NCBI GenBank assembly: GCA_029242765.1 | Contig: JAQWTJ010000093.1 | Span: forward strand, 1 to 62,582 | DNA: 62,582 nt | DNA from: Flavobacteriales bacterium | GTDB lineage: Bacteria; Bacteroidota; Bacteroidia; Flavobacteriales_D; Sanyastnellaceae | Direction of reading: 5' to 3' | Position numbers and translations under genes: made by a program | Shown: piece by piece, positions 52,418 to 62,582 of the stretch | Layout: the number at the start of each line of letters is the position of its first letter | Numbering within the stretch: position 1 is the first letter of the stretch | Notes under the pieces: model-generated | Told to the model about the DNA's origin: nothing | The model's input: the letters and a program-made list of their open reading frames with translations, nothing else | The model's database searches: none

Positions 52418-53859
52418 CCCGGTTAGTTTTCCCTGCGATTTGCACCTTTTGTGCAGTGCTGTTTTTGGCTTGTGGCGATTTCACGGCGCCGGCCGACCGG
52501 ATGACGGCCGAGGCGGTGGCCTTGAATGCTACGGATACGACCGATGTGCTGGTCCATCCGAGCTGGTCTCCCTCTGCAACGATTTATGAGATGAATGTGC
52601 GTCAGCACACGGCTGAGGGGACGCTGAATGCGGCCGCATTGGATTTGCCTCGTCTCAAATCATTGGGCGTGGACATCCTCTGGCTCATGCCTGTACACGC
52701 CATCGGCGGCTTGAATCGCAAGGGCGGCGAGAACAAGGCCAACCACATGGTAGAGTTGGGGTCGAGCTCACTGGGCAGCCCGTACTCGGTGCTGGACTAC
52801 ACGGGGCTCAACCCCGACTTTGGCACCTTTGACGATTTTGATGCTTTTGTCAAATCGGCGCATGCTTTGGGGCTCAAGGTGATTCTAGATTGGGTTGCCA
52901 ACCATACGGCATTTGACGCCGTGTGGACCGCAGATCATCTGGAGTACTATTTATTGGATTCAGCCGGTGACCTTCAGCCTCCGCTAGGCACGGATTGGTG
53001 GGATGTGGCCCAATTGGACTGGGGCAATGGCCAGCAGAACGGGCTGTATCAGGGCATGCAAGAGGCGATGGAGTTTTGGGTTCGCGACCACGAGGTGGAT
53101 GGGTTTCGATGCGATGTGGCGATGAAGGTGCCTACGGCGTTTTGGGAGCAGGTGCGCATGGCCCTTGAGCAAATTCACCCCGATGTATTTATGCTTGCGG
53201 AGGCAGAAGTGCCCGAACATCACAACCGCGCGTTCGATATGAGCTACGCTTGGCACGCACATCATTTGATGAATAAGGTGGCGCGCGGGGAGTTCGCGGT
53301 CGACAGTTTGCGCACATACATTGCTCACGAGCGCGAGCGGTTCGGCCCGCACGACTACCGGATGTTGTTCGTGACAAACCACGATGAGAATTCATGGAAC
53401 GGGACGATTGCCGAGCGCATGGGAGCCAACGGCGATGCTATGGCGGTGTTGGCCGGCACGTGGTTTGGCATGCCGTTGATGTATTCTGGCCAGGCGGCCG
53501 GGCTGGCTAAGCGTCTGCGGTTTTTTGAAAAGGACACCATCGATTGGGAGGCTGGTGATCGGCATGATTTCTACCGCACGCTCAACGCACTTCATCGTAC
53601 AGAGCTAGCACTTCAGGCAGGGAGCGGGGGCGGTTTTCCTGAGGAGATTGTTACGGCACAGCCCCATGCGGTGTACGCCTATCGGCGTGCTGTGGAAGGC
53701 TCCCAGGTTGTGGTGCTGATAAATTTCAATGGCAGCGCGGTGGAGCTCGAACTGGAGGGTGAGGACTTTTCTAACCTGGAGCATGTCATGGGCAGCGAGG
53801 ACCCCCATCAGTTGCCGGCCCACGGTTACTCGGTTTGGCGCGGGCATGCATTGGACTGA
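52414..53859 (+). CDS. GH13 alpha-amylase-family lipoprotein
   Basis: 481 residues. The lipobox ends CAVLFLACG (Cys20), so it is a membrane-anchored enzyme, probably periplasmic or on the surface. A GH13 barrel follows: IYEMNVRQHT (strand 1), GVDILWLMPVHAIG, ILDWVANHTAFDA (region I), VDGFRCDVAMKVP with nucleophile Asp, VFMLAEAEV with acid/base Glu, and FVTNHDENSW with the third Asp. All three catalytic acids are present. It should cut alpha-glucans such as starch or glycogen oligosaccharides. It overlaps the parC stop by 4 bases, an odd partner, and prmC begins inside its last 14 bases. Confidence 0.93.
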   Translation: MTRLVFPAICTFCAVLFLACGDFTAPADRMTAEAVALNATDTTDVLVHPSWSPSATIYEMNVRQHTAEGTLNAAALDLPRLKSLGVDILWLMPVHAIGGLNRKGGENKANHMVELGSSSLGSPYSVLDYTGLNPDFGTFDDFDAFVKSAHALGLKVILDWVANHTAFDAVWTADHLEYYLLDSAGDLQPPLGTDWWDVAQLDWGNGQQNGLYQGMQEAMEFWVRDHEVDGFRCDVAMKVPTAFWEQVRMALEQIHPDVFMLAEAEVPEHHNRAFDMSYAWHAHHLMNKVARGEFAVDSLRTYIAHERERFGPHDYRMLFVTNHDENSWNGTIAERMGANGDAMAVLAGTWFGMPLMYSGQAAGLAKRLRFFEKDTIDWEAGDRHDFYRTLNALHRTELALQAGSGGGFPEEIVTAQPHAVYAYRRAVEGSQVVVLINFNGSAVELELEGEDFSNLEHVMGSEDPHQLPAHGYSVWRGHALD

Positions 53860-54759
53860 CTTTCCACAGGACAATTCTGCGGTAGCGGTGCGCCTCTGGC
53901 TGCAACATTGCTTGAGCAATGCGTCGGCCGGTGCAGGGGCCAATGCGCGCGAGCGGGCGCAAGTGGCGGACGCTATTATTCGCACAATCGATGACCGGTC
54001 ACAGGCGGTGCTCGAGGCCCTGGACCGAAGATTCGGAGAGTCTGAATTGAACCGAATGGCGGCATGGCTGCAGCGTCTGAGTGAGGGAGAACCGTGGCAA
54101 TACGTCCTGGGTTGGACAGAATTTTGCGGCTTGCGACTGCAATGCGCACCGGGGGCCTTGATTCCGCGGCCGGAGACCGAGGAACTTGTGGGTTGGTCGC
54201 TTGAAAAATTGCCGGAGTTGAAGGACGGCGTATGCCGCGTGTTGGATGTGGGTACCGGCACCGGCTGCATTGCATTGCTTTGAAATCCTCACGGCCGGAC
54301 ATTGAAGTCAAGGCTTGGGATGTGTCCGAGGCAGCCACCGCGGTGGCCATTGATAATGCCGAGTCCGCAGGATTGGATGTCCTGTGGAAAATTGTGGATG
54401 TATTGGATCTGAACGCGAGTGTCGAGGCCTCTCCTGATGAAGGTTGGGATTTAATGGTTTCGAATCCGCCGTATATCCCCGCTGCCGAGCGTGCGGAAAT
54501 GGAGGCTCATGTGACGGAGCATGAACCGGAATCAGCTCTCTTTGTTCCGGACGGCAATCCCTTGCTTTTCTACAATGCACTCAAGGCACTGGCTTCTGCG
54601 ACACTGGCACCGGGTGGCGTTTTAATTGCGGAGTGTCATCAAGACCGAGTAGACGAAGTTGCAAACAGCTGGAATGCAGATGGTTGGGAGACTGAAGTTC
54701 ATGTGGACATGCAAGGTAAAAAACGCGCTGTTTCGGCGTGGAAGTCGGACGTAAATTGA
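53846..54759 (+). pseudogene. prmC: prmC (release factor glutamine methyltransferase) with frameshift in motif I
   Basis: PrmC methylates the Gln of the GGQ loop in release factors RF1 and RF2. The frame from ATG 53846 gives the normal N-terminal domain (EPWQYVLGWTEFCGL, LIPRPETEELVGW) and reaches motif I LDVGTGTGCIAL, then stops at TGA 54281-54283. The rest continues in the frame one base back, from about 54270: ALKSSRPDIEVKAWDVSEAA, the catalytic SNPPYIP, and a normal C terminus to 54759. Adding one base near 54274-54279 would restore the usual GCIALAL. No standard slippery heptamer is seen. Either a real one-base deletion or a sequence error; the two halves are otherwise well kept, and the gene matters for growth, so an error is plausible. 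Confidence 0.85.
54752..54759 (+). promoter_or_regulatory. possible -7 box of ligA over the prmC stop
   Basis: TAAATTGA, identical to the box before ung, ends 6 bases before the ligA ATG. It includes the prmC stop codon, so chance is possible. Confidence 0.22.
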
Positions 54760-57844
<3,085 letters not shown>

Positions 57845-57853
<9 letters not shown>

Positions 57854-59689
57854 GCCTTCAGCCTCCAATGCGCGACTGACAATCGCCACGTCACTCGGAT
57901 GGGTCAAATCGAGGAAAGCCCCAGCGAAGGGGATGCATTCGATAGATCCTGTTTGAGCCCAATTTACAACGGCTGTGGGCAGTTCCTTTTCGTCTCGCTC
58001 GACACTCAATGGGCATTCCGACGTGACTTTGAGAAAACCGTCGTAGGGCAGCCGGAACATATTCATTGAAACTCGCACTTGACCGTCTGCAGTGCGGGAG
58101 GCTTCAATTTGTTCATCGCTTGGTTTCTCTTGGATGTGTTGCAATTTCCCATCCTCTCCAGTGTGAATGACCGCAAAGGCTCGTGTGCGTTCCAGGGGCA
58201 ATTCTAAAGCGAGTCTGTCGCACGCCAATAGCGATGCTTCGGCCGAAAAGAGCGTCCGGAAAGCGCCTTGGGGCGGAAGGTTGTCCCCGTTGCAAACCGT
58301 CACAGATAGGCCGGCCCAATCCGGGCGAGAACGCAGACCCGTTTCGGCCGCGTGGGCAGCGCCCAGTGGTTTGCTTCGCCCTTTGGGCGTGTACTGAATG
58401 GCAAACTGCAAGTCCAGTCCTTTCACCGGGTGAGACGTGAAGTAGGAGGCTGTGATTTCGTCTTTCGGGTGAACGACCACGGTCGCTTCACGGCAGCCTT
58501 CCACGACGGCACGTCTCAAAATGAGCGCTAGAAACGGCGTCCCTCCCGGTCCCACTTCCAACATCGCCTTGGGGCGACCGGCTTTCATGCGGCTGCCCAG
58601 TCCGGCGGCAAGCACCAGCACGGGGTTCGCTTGAAAATGCGGCGGATGGATGTGCAATGCGGCGCCGGGGGCGGGCTGCACATTACACGCCGTCACTTTG
58701 GGGTCCACACAAATTCCGTCGCGCACCTGGGCGTTCAAATCGGCACACCAAGCAATCATGCACCCGCCGCCGCCCGAGCCATTGATTTTAGCTCCAAGCG
58801 CCCCCGCCTTTAGAGCGCCGTTGCACATGCGGTCAATCAATGGTGTGCTAACGCCCAAGGGCCCAGCGAGTCCCTCGAAATGGACGTTCATCATCTGCCC
58901 AAGCTGGGCGAGGGTTGCGCTGTCCAAGTCTCCGCCTTGCATCATTTGGGCGGCCTGCATCTCAAGTTCGCGGTTCTTCAAAGTGGCGAGCCGCAGGGCG
59001 TTGTCGGCGGGATCGTCAAGCGCCCCATCCCAATGCCCTCCCATCTTGTCGAGCAATGCGAGGCGGTCCGTTTTGCAGCGCTTCAAAATGCCTTGGGTGT
59101 CTTTTGTCACCCCTGAATTGCCCAAGATGAAATGCCCGATGCCGTCGGTAGAAAAGGGCTCATGGCGGCCATCGGCGTGCACCCGGTTGAGTCCGCCAAG
59201 TGCGATTGCGAATTGGTCCATGCTGCCGCCAGCCTCATTGAAATGGAGCACTTCAGCACGGTGCGCTGCCATGGCCAGTTCACTGGGCGTGAGCTGGATT
59301 CCCGCCATATGGGCCAATCCAGCCGTCCACGCAACCATCAGCGCGGTGGATGAACTGCAGCCTGCCTGCACCGGCACCTCACTTTCGATCACCACATCCC
59401 AGCCCGAAGGCCAACACCAGCCGCTTTTGCGACTCTCGATTAGTGCGGCCAGCAGGTGGTCGTTTTGTCGGTCAGGATGCCGTGCCGTCTCTGGCAGCGC
59501 ATCCAAGTCGTATGAGTTGCTGAGCCCCAAATCGGGGCTGCTCCACGCGGCCTGTCGGTCGCTGCGCGGTGTGAAGGTGAGGTTGCAGCGCAAGTCGATG
59601 GCCATCACAATAGCCGGCCAGCCCAAATAATCTTGGTGCTCCCCGAACAAGCAAATACGGCCCGGTGCCGAACTTTGAAAGGCCTGCAT
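57845..59689 (-). CDS. fusion of a galactokinase-type GHMP kinase and a sugar nucleotidyltransferase
   Basis: 614 residues in one frame. N-terminal GHMP kinase (1 to about 345): galactokinase-like signature GRICLFGEHQDYLG (10-23), ATP loop VPVQAGCSSSTAL (105-117), GGSMDQFAIALGG, and the third motif KINGSGGGGCM (301-311). C-terminal NTP-transferase (about 356-614): VLVLAAGLGSRMKAGRPKAM (357-376), CNGDN for the metal site, and a long beta sheet. Together they could phosphorylate a sugar at C1 and then convert it to an NDP-sugar, a salvage route. The known FKP enzyme for L-fucose has the opposite order. The gene begins 2 bases after the stop of a sodium/solute symporter, the likely importer. The sugar cannot be named. 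Confidence 0.9.
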
Positions 59690-59691
59690 GG

Positions 59692-61470
59692 TTATGGTTT
59701 AAGGTGCATGATGGCCGCGACACTCAATCCGGTCACAGCCCACAAACAGCCGCCTTCCAAGTTTTCGCCATACAAAAGCAGGCCCGTGCCCAGGAGCGCA
59801 CTGTACACGCCAATGCACCCTACGAAAGCGCCGAGCAATTGGCGCGGCACAGCCCACGGTTCGGATTTGTCATCGGCATTGGCATCCTCAAAGCGCTTCC
59901 AGCCGGGGCCGCCAGGGCGCACCTTCTTGACAAATTCCCGCAAGACATGTTCGTCCTCACCCTTGCCCAACAACGCAGCCGCCAGCCAAATCGCCGTGGT
60001 CAGCCCCGCACCAAACACAAGCTTTTGCCAATCCTCCATCGCCACCATTTGCCCGCCGCCGATTGCATCATGGACAAATGTGAAATAGCCGGCCACAAGC
60101 AATGAGCCGCCCATCGCTGCGATTTCCGTCCATGCGCTGATGCGCCACCAGAACCAACGCAGGATGAACAAGCCTCCGGTGCCCGCCCCGATAAGCAGCA
60201 GGAGCTGAAATGCTTGGCCCGCATCACGCAGCATCAGCCCGAGTGCCGCCCCCAATATCAGTGAAATCGCCGTGGCGACTTGTCCAGCTCGCACGCGCTG
60301 GCTCTCCGTGGCTTCCGGTCGGATGAACCGCCCCCAGAAATCATGGACGATGTAGCTCGCGCCCAAGTTCATTTGCGTGCTCATCGTAGACATGAAGGCC
60401 GCTAGCAAGGAGGCCGCCACCAGCCCTAGCAGGCCAGGAGGGAGGAGCGTTAGCATGGCCGGGTAGGCCGCGTCATGGCCCAATTTATCTGCTTCCAATC
60501 CTGGAAAAGCCGCAGCTAAATCCGACAGCTCTGGGAAGACGATCAAGGACGCGAGGGCGATCAGAATCCACGGCCACGGGCGCAAGGCGTAATGGGCCAC
60601 GTTGAAGAACAGGGTCGCCCCCACGGCATGGTCTTCGTTCTTAGCTGAGAACATACGCTGGGCGATGTAGCCGCCGCCACCGGGTTCGGCCCCAGGGTAA
60701 TAGCTTGCCCACCATTGGACGGCCAGCGGAACAGCCAACACGGGAATCCAAGCAGCAGGATCGGAAAAGTCGGGTACCAAAGACAGCTTGTCCATGACGA
60801 GAGGGTGTGCCACTAAGCCAGACAAGCCCCCCACTTCAGGCATCCCTAAGACGTGAATACAGGCCCACACGGATCCCACCATAGCCAGGAAAAACTGAAC
60901 GAAATCGGTCAGAATGACGGCGCGAAGGCCGCCCATCGTACTGTACAATAAGGTGATGCTGCACGTGACGGCTAAGGTCAGCCAGCCCGGCCAGCCCAGC
61001 AAAATGCTACCGAGCTTGATTGCCGCCAAACTCACGGTGGCCATCACCAGCACATTGAACACCAGCCCCAGATACAAGGCTCGGAACCCCCTCAAAAAAG
61101 CCGCCGCTTTGCCGCCGTAGCGCAATTCGTAAAACTCAATGTCCGTCAGCACCCCCGAACGGCGCCACAAACGGGCATAAACGAACACCGTGAGCATGCC
61201 GGTCAACAAAAATGCCCACCACGCCCAATTGCCGCTGACCCCTTGCTGCCGGACCAAGTCGGTCACCAAGTTCGGTGTGTCGGTCGAGAAGGTGGTCGCC
61301 ACCATGCTCACGCCAAGCAACCACCACGGCATATTGCGGCCCGCTAGAAAGAACCCGTCTGAATCTTCGCCGCGCTTTTTCGACGACCAAACCCCGATGG
61401 CAAGTGCCACAGCAAAATACGCGGCAATTACTCCCCAGTCAATAATTTCAAGTTGAACGAAGGGCTGCAT
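59692..61470 (-). CDS. sodium:solute symporter, SSS family
   Basis: 592 residues, about 13-14 transmembrane helices. SSS features: LGVSMVATTFSTDTPNLVTD (Na+-site region of helix 1-2), ADGFFLAGRNMPWWL-type start (here SDGFFLAGRNMPWW), WWASYYPGAEPGGGGYIAQRM near 245-265, and LLAAFMSTMSTQMNLGASY in helix 8 with Ser/Thr of the second sodium site. It resembles sugar or sialic-acid carriers of the family more than amino-acid ones. The kinase/nucleotidyltransferase gene follows 2 bases on, so the imported compound is probably a sugar that is phosphorylated and activated. A TATTCTTG box lies 45 bases upstream of the ATG. Confidence 0.93.
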   Translation of the reverse strand: MQPFVQLEIIDWGVIAAYFAVALAIGVWSSKKRGEDSDGFFLAGRNMPWWLLGVSMVATTFSTDTPNLVTDLVRQQGVSGNWAWWAFLLTGMLTVFVYARLWRRSGVLTDIEFYELRYGGKAAAFLRGFRALYLGLVFNVLVMATVSLAAIKLGSILLGWPGWLTLAVTCSITLLYSTMGGLRAVILTDFVQFFLAMVGSVWACIHVLGMPEVGGLSGLVAHPLVMDKLSLVPDFSDPAAWIPVLAVPLAVQWWASYYPGAEPGGGGYIAQRMFSAKNEDHAVGATLFFNVAHYALRPWPWILIALASLIVFPELSDLAAAFPGLEADKLGHDAAYPAMLTLLPPGLLGLVAASLLAAFMSTMSTQMNLGASYIVHDFWGRFIRPEATESQRVRAGQVATAISLILGAALGLMLRDAGQAFQLLLLIGAGTGGLFILRWFWWRISAWTEIAAMGGSLLVAGYFTFVHDAIGGGQMVAMEDWQKLVFGAGLTTAIWLAAALLGKGEDEHVLREFVKKVRPGGPGWKRFEDANADDKSEPWAVPRQLLGAFVGCIGVYSALLGTGLLLYGENLEGGCLWAVTGLSVAAIMHLKP

Positions 61471-61515
61471 AGGCTACGAAATGAAATGAAAACCTGAGTG
61501 GTAATTGCTACTGCA

Positions 61516-61523
61516 CAAGAATA
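61516..61523 (-). promoter_or_regulatory. putative -7 box of the symporter operon
   Basis: TATTCTTG on the minus strand, 45 bases before ATG 61470. Confidence 0.25.
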
Positions 61524-61580
61524 AGCCATCCCCGCATCACCGTCAACCGTCATCACGACCGGTGACCTTTGTCAATTTAG

Positions 61581-61611
61581 TCTGTCAGCTGAATAAAAAC
61601 TCGTAAATTGT
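61581..61611 (+). promoter_or_regulatory. putative promoter of the gene at 61638
   Basis: TCTG, 19 bases, then TAAATTGT: the Bacteroidota pattern with mismatches, 26 bases before ATG 61638. Confidence 0.35.
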
Positions 61612-61637
61612 ACCGTTAGCCAAAAAATGCTTATCAA

Positions 61638-62582
61638 ATGAATAGTTTGTTGCGCGCCGCATATACAACGGCACTTGCACTGGGAATCACGATTTCCACC
61701 TTTGCCCAATCCTACGGAGTTCGAACCGAACTCCACGCAGAGAACATTGGTGTTTTAACCAATGCCCTTGGTGAGACAACTGATCTCACTGGGTTTAACA
61801 CCTACCGTTTGTACGCCACTACGGTAAATTCAGCCGATTTTGTCTCAGCTGTATATGGAAATTCGGAGAGCCCGCTGTCAATCAATACGACGACCTCATA
61901 CTTTCACAGTTCTTTTGCTGGCTTAACGTCTGCAGGCTCCAATCCCTTGCTTGTCTCTGTCTATCCAGACGTTGCTTATGACAGCTATGTCACCATCGGT
62001 CTGGCCGGTCCTGCTGATTTGTTGTCTGGCGAGGCTGATCCGCAGATGGCGACCAGTCCGAGTCAGAATTTCGGCGCAATTTTCGATCCCGGTGCTGGTG
62101 CCGCGGGTGCAAATTTGGTTATTGACGATTTGGTCGGCGGCACGTGGTTCGTGCTCAACACGGCCGTCAATGGTACCGCTGGTGCTGACTTGGAAGTGCT
62201 TATAGGCCAATTCACAACCGATGGCGATTTCTCCGGAACGGTGAATGTTCAGGTTTTTGAAAACGGCGCAGGTGGGACGAACCTCTTTATCACAGATACT
62301 TTTGAATATGCCGAAGGTTGTGCAGCGGATGTCGATGATGATGGTATCTGTGACGACGAGGACGACTGCGTTGGAACATTAGACGCTTGCGAAGTGTGCA
62401 ATGGCCCTGGGGCTGTCTACGATTGCGGCTGTACGGATATGCCTGCGGGCGACTGCGACTGCGACGGTAATGTTGACGATGCCCTTGGCGTTTGCGGCGG
62501 CGACTGCGCAGCGGATGCCGATGATGATGGTATCTGTGACGATGAGGACGACTGCGTTGGAGCATTGGACGCCTGTGATGTG
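61638..62582 (+). CDS. secreted protein with TSP3-like Asp/Cys repeats (3' part missing)
   Basis: 315 codons are visible, open to the window edge. The signal peptide is about 1-23 (ends ISTFAQS). Residues 24-228 form a beta-rich region without a family I recognise (VRTELHAENIGVLTNALG, then VLIGQFTTDGDFSGTVNVQVF). From about 229 the chain consists of calcium-binding, thrombospondin type 3-like repeats: DVDDDGICDDEDDCVG, LDACEVCNGPGAVYDCGC, DCDCDGNVDD, then the first unit again. Such proteins in marine Bacteroidota usually go on for many repeats and end in a T9SS sorting domain, which would lie beyond the window. The ATG at 61627 is out of frame. Probably cell-surface. Confidence 0.88.
   Translation, partial: MNSLLRAAYTTALALGITISTFAQSYGVRTELHAENIGVLTNALGETTDLTGFNTYRLYATTVNSADFVSAVYGNSESPLSINTTTSYFHSSFAGLTSAGSNPLLVSVYPDVAYDSYVTIGLAGPADLLSGEADPQMATSPSQNFGAIFDPGAGAAGANLVIDDLVGGTWFVLNTAVNGTAGADLEVLIGQFTTDGDFSGTVNVQVFENGAGGTNLFITDTFEYAEGCAADVDDDGICDDEDDCVGTLDACEVCNGPGAVYDCGCTDMPAGDCDCDGNVDDALGVCGGDCAADADDDGICDDEDDCVGALDACDV
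62322..62582 (+). repeat. 186-base coding repeat in the secreted protein gene
   Basis: The stretch beginning gcagcggat at 62322 recurs at 62508, a period of 186 bases (62 residues), nearly identical over the visible 75 bases. The second copy is cut by the window edge. Confidence 0.8.

Noticed and set aside
54270-54283. Programmed -1 frameshifting in prmC
   Set aside because: The overlap lacks an X-XXY-YYZ slippery site or a following pseudoknot-like stem, so a deletion or sequence error is the simpler reading.

Overview
The window reads as chromosomal DNA of a free-living, probably aquatic Bacteroidota bacterium close to Flavobacteriales. The signs are a gingipain-type protease with a type IX secretion (T9SS) C-terminal sorting domain, a DUF4249 lipoprotein, the Bacteroidota gene order nusB-DUF1573-yajC-ybbR, NusB with a long N-terminal extension, secreted proteins full of Cys/Asp-rich metal-binding repeats, almost no Shine-Dalgarno sequences, and promoter-like boxes near the Bacteroidota -7 consensus TAnnTTTG. 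Base composition looks GC-rich (above 50% by eye) and even throughout. No IS element, prophage, CRISPR array, tRNA or rRNA was seen. Coding density is very high, and the longest gene-free stretch is about 230 bases (26548-26777).

Layout. 1-2097 (minus): a helicase followed by a LytS-type sensor kinase cut by the window edge. 2179-4338 (plus): ung and hisS. 4330-6161 (minus): meaB and a degenerate LytS-like membrane protein. 6194-11311: small envelope genes, then a lipoprotein with phosphatase-like and OmpA domains that overlaps a CotH-family kinase gene. 11337-15184: a divergent pair, an MltD-like LysM protein lacking the catalytic Glu and a hybrid histidine kinase, followed by a candidate small RNA with a clear intrinsic terminator (15239-15341). 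15382-21909: two secreted proteins (one a C25/gingipain protease) and a GT87-like glycosyltransferase. 21921-26547 (minus): an overlapping operon htpG-lemA-TPM-TPM-djlA-like, whose HtpG carries a histone H1-like Lys/Thr/Ala tail. 26778-34616 (minus): nusB-DUF1573-yajC-ybbR-nhaC-uvrA-LOG. 34711-37401 (plus): DUF4249 and DUF4139 proteins. 37364-41102 (minus): pepD-surE-membrane protein-lpxB. 41128-47667 (minus): two large secreted proteins that share a C-terminal MopE/dockerin-like cassette. 47868-57853 (plus): parE-parC-GH13 lipoprotein-prmC (frameshifted)-ligA (with a large insertion)-exonuclease. 57845-61470 (minus): an SSS symporter and a sugar kinase/nucleotidyltransferase fusion. 61638-end: a secreted repeat protein cut by the window edge.

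How the parts fit. Genome maintenance (ung, uvrA, ligA, parE/parC, exonuclease, helicase) and envelope or secretion functions (LpxB, YajC, YbbR, LysM protein, lipoproteins, T9SS cargo) dominate. Many neighbours overlap by 1-4 bases (ATGA/TGATG), which suggests translational coupling. Several genes have a -7-like box only 3-14 bases before the start codon, so very short or absent leaders may be common here. The best candidates for something undescribed are the ~90-nt RNA, the paired envelope kinase and phosphatase-like proteins, the kinase-first sugar kinase/nucleotidyltransferase fusion, the H1-tailed HtpG operon and the LigA insertion.
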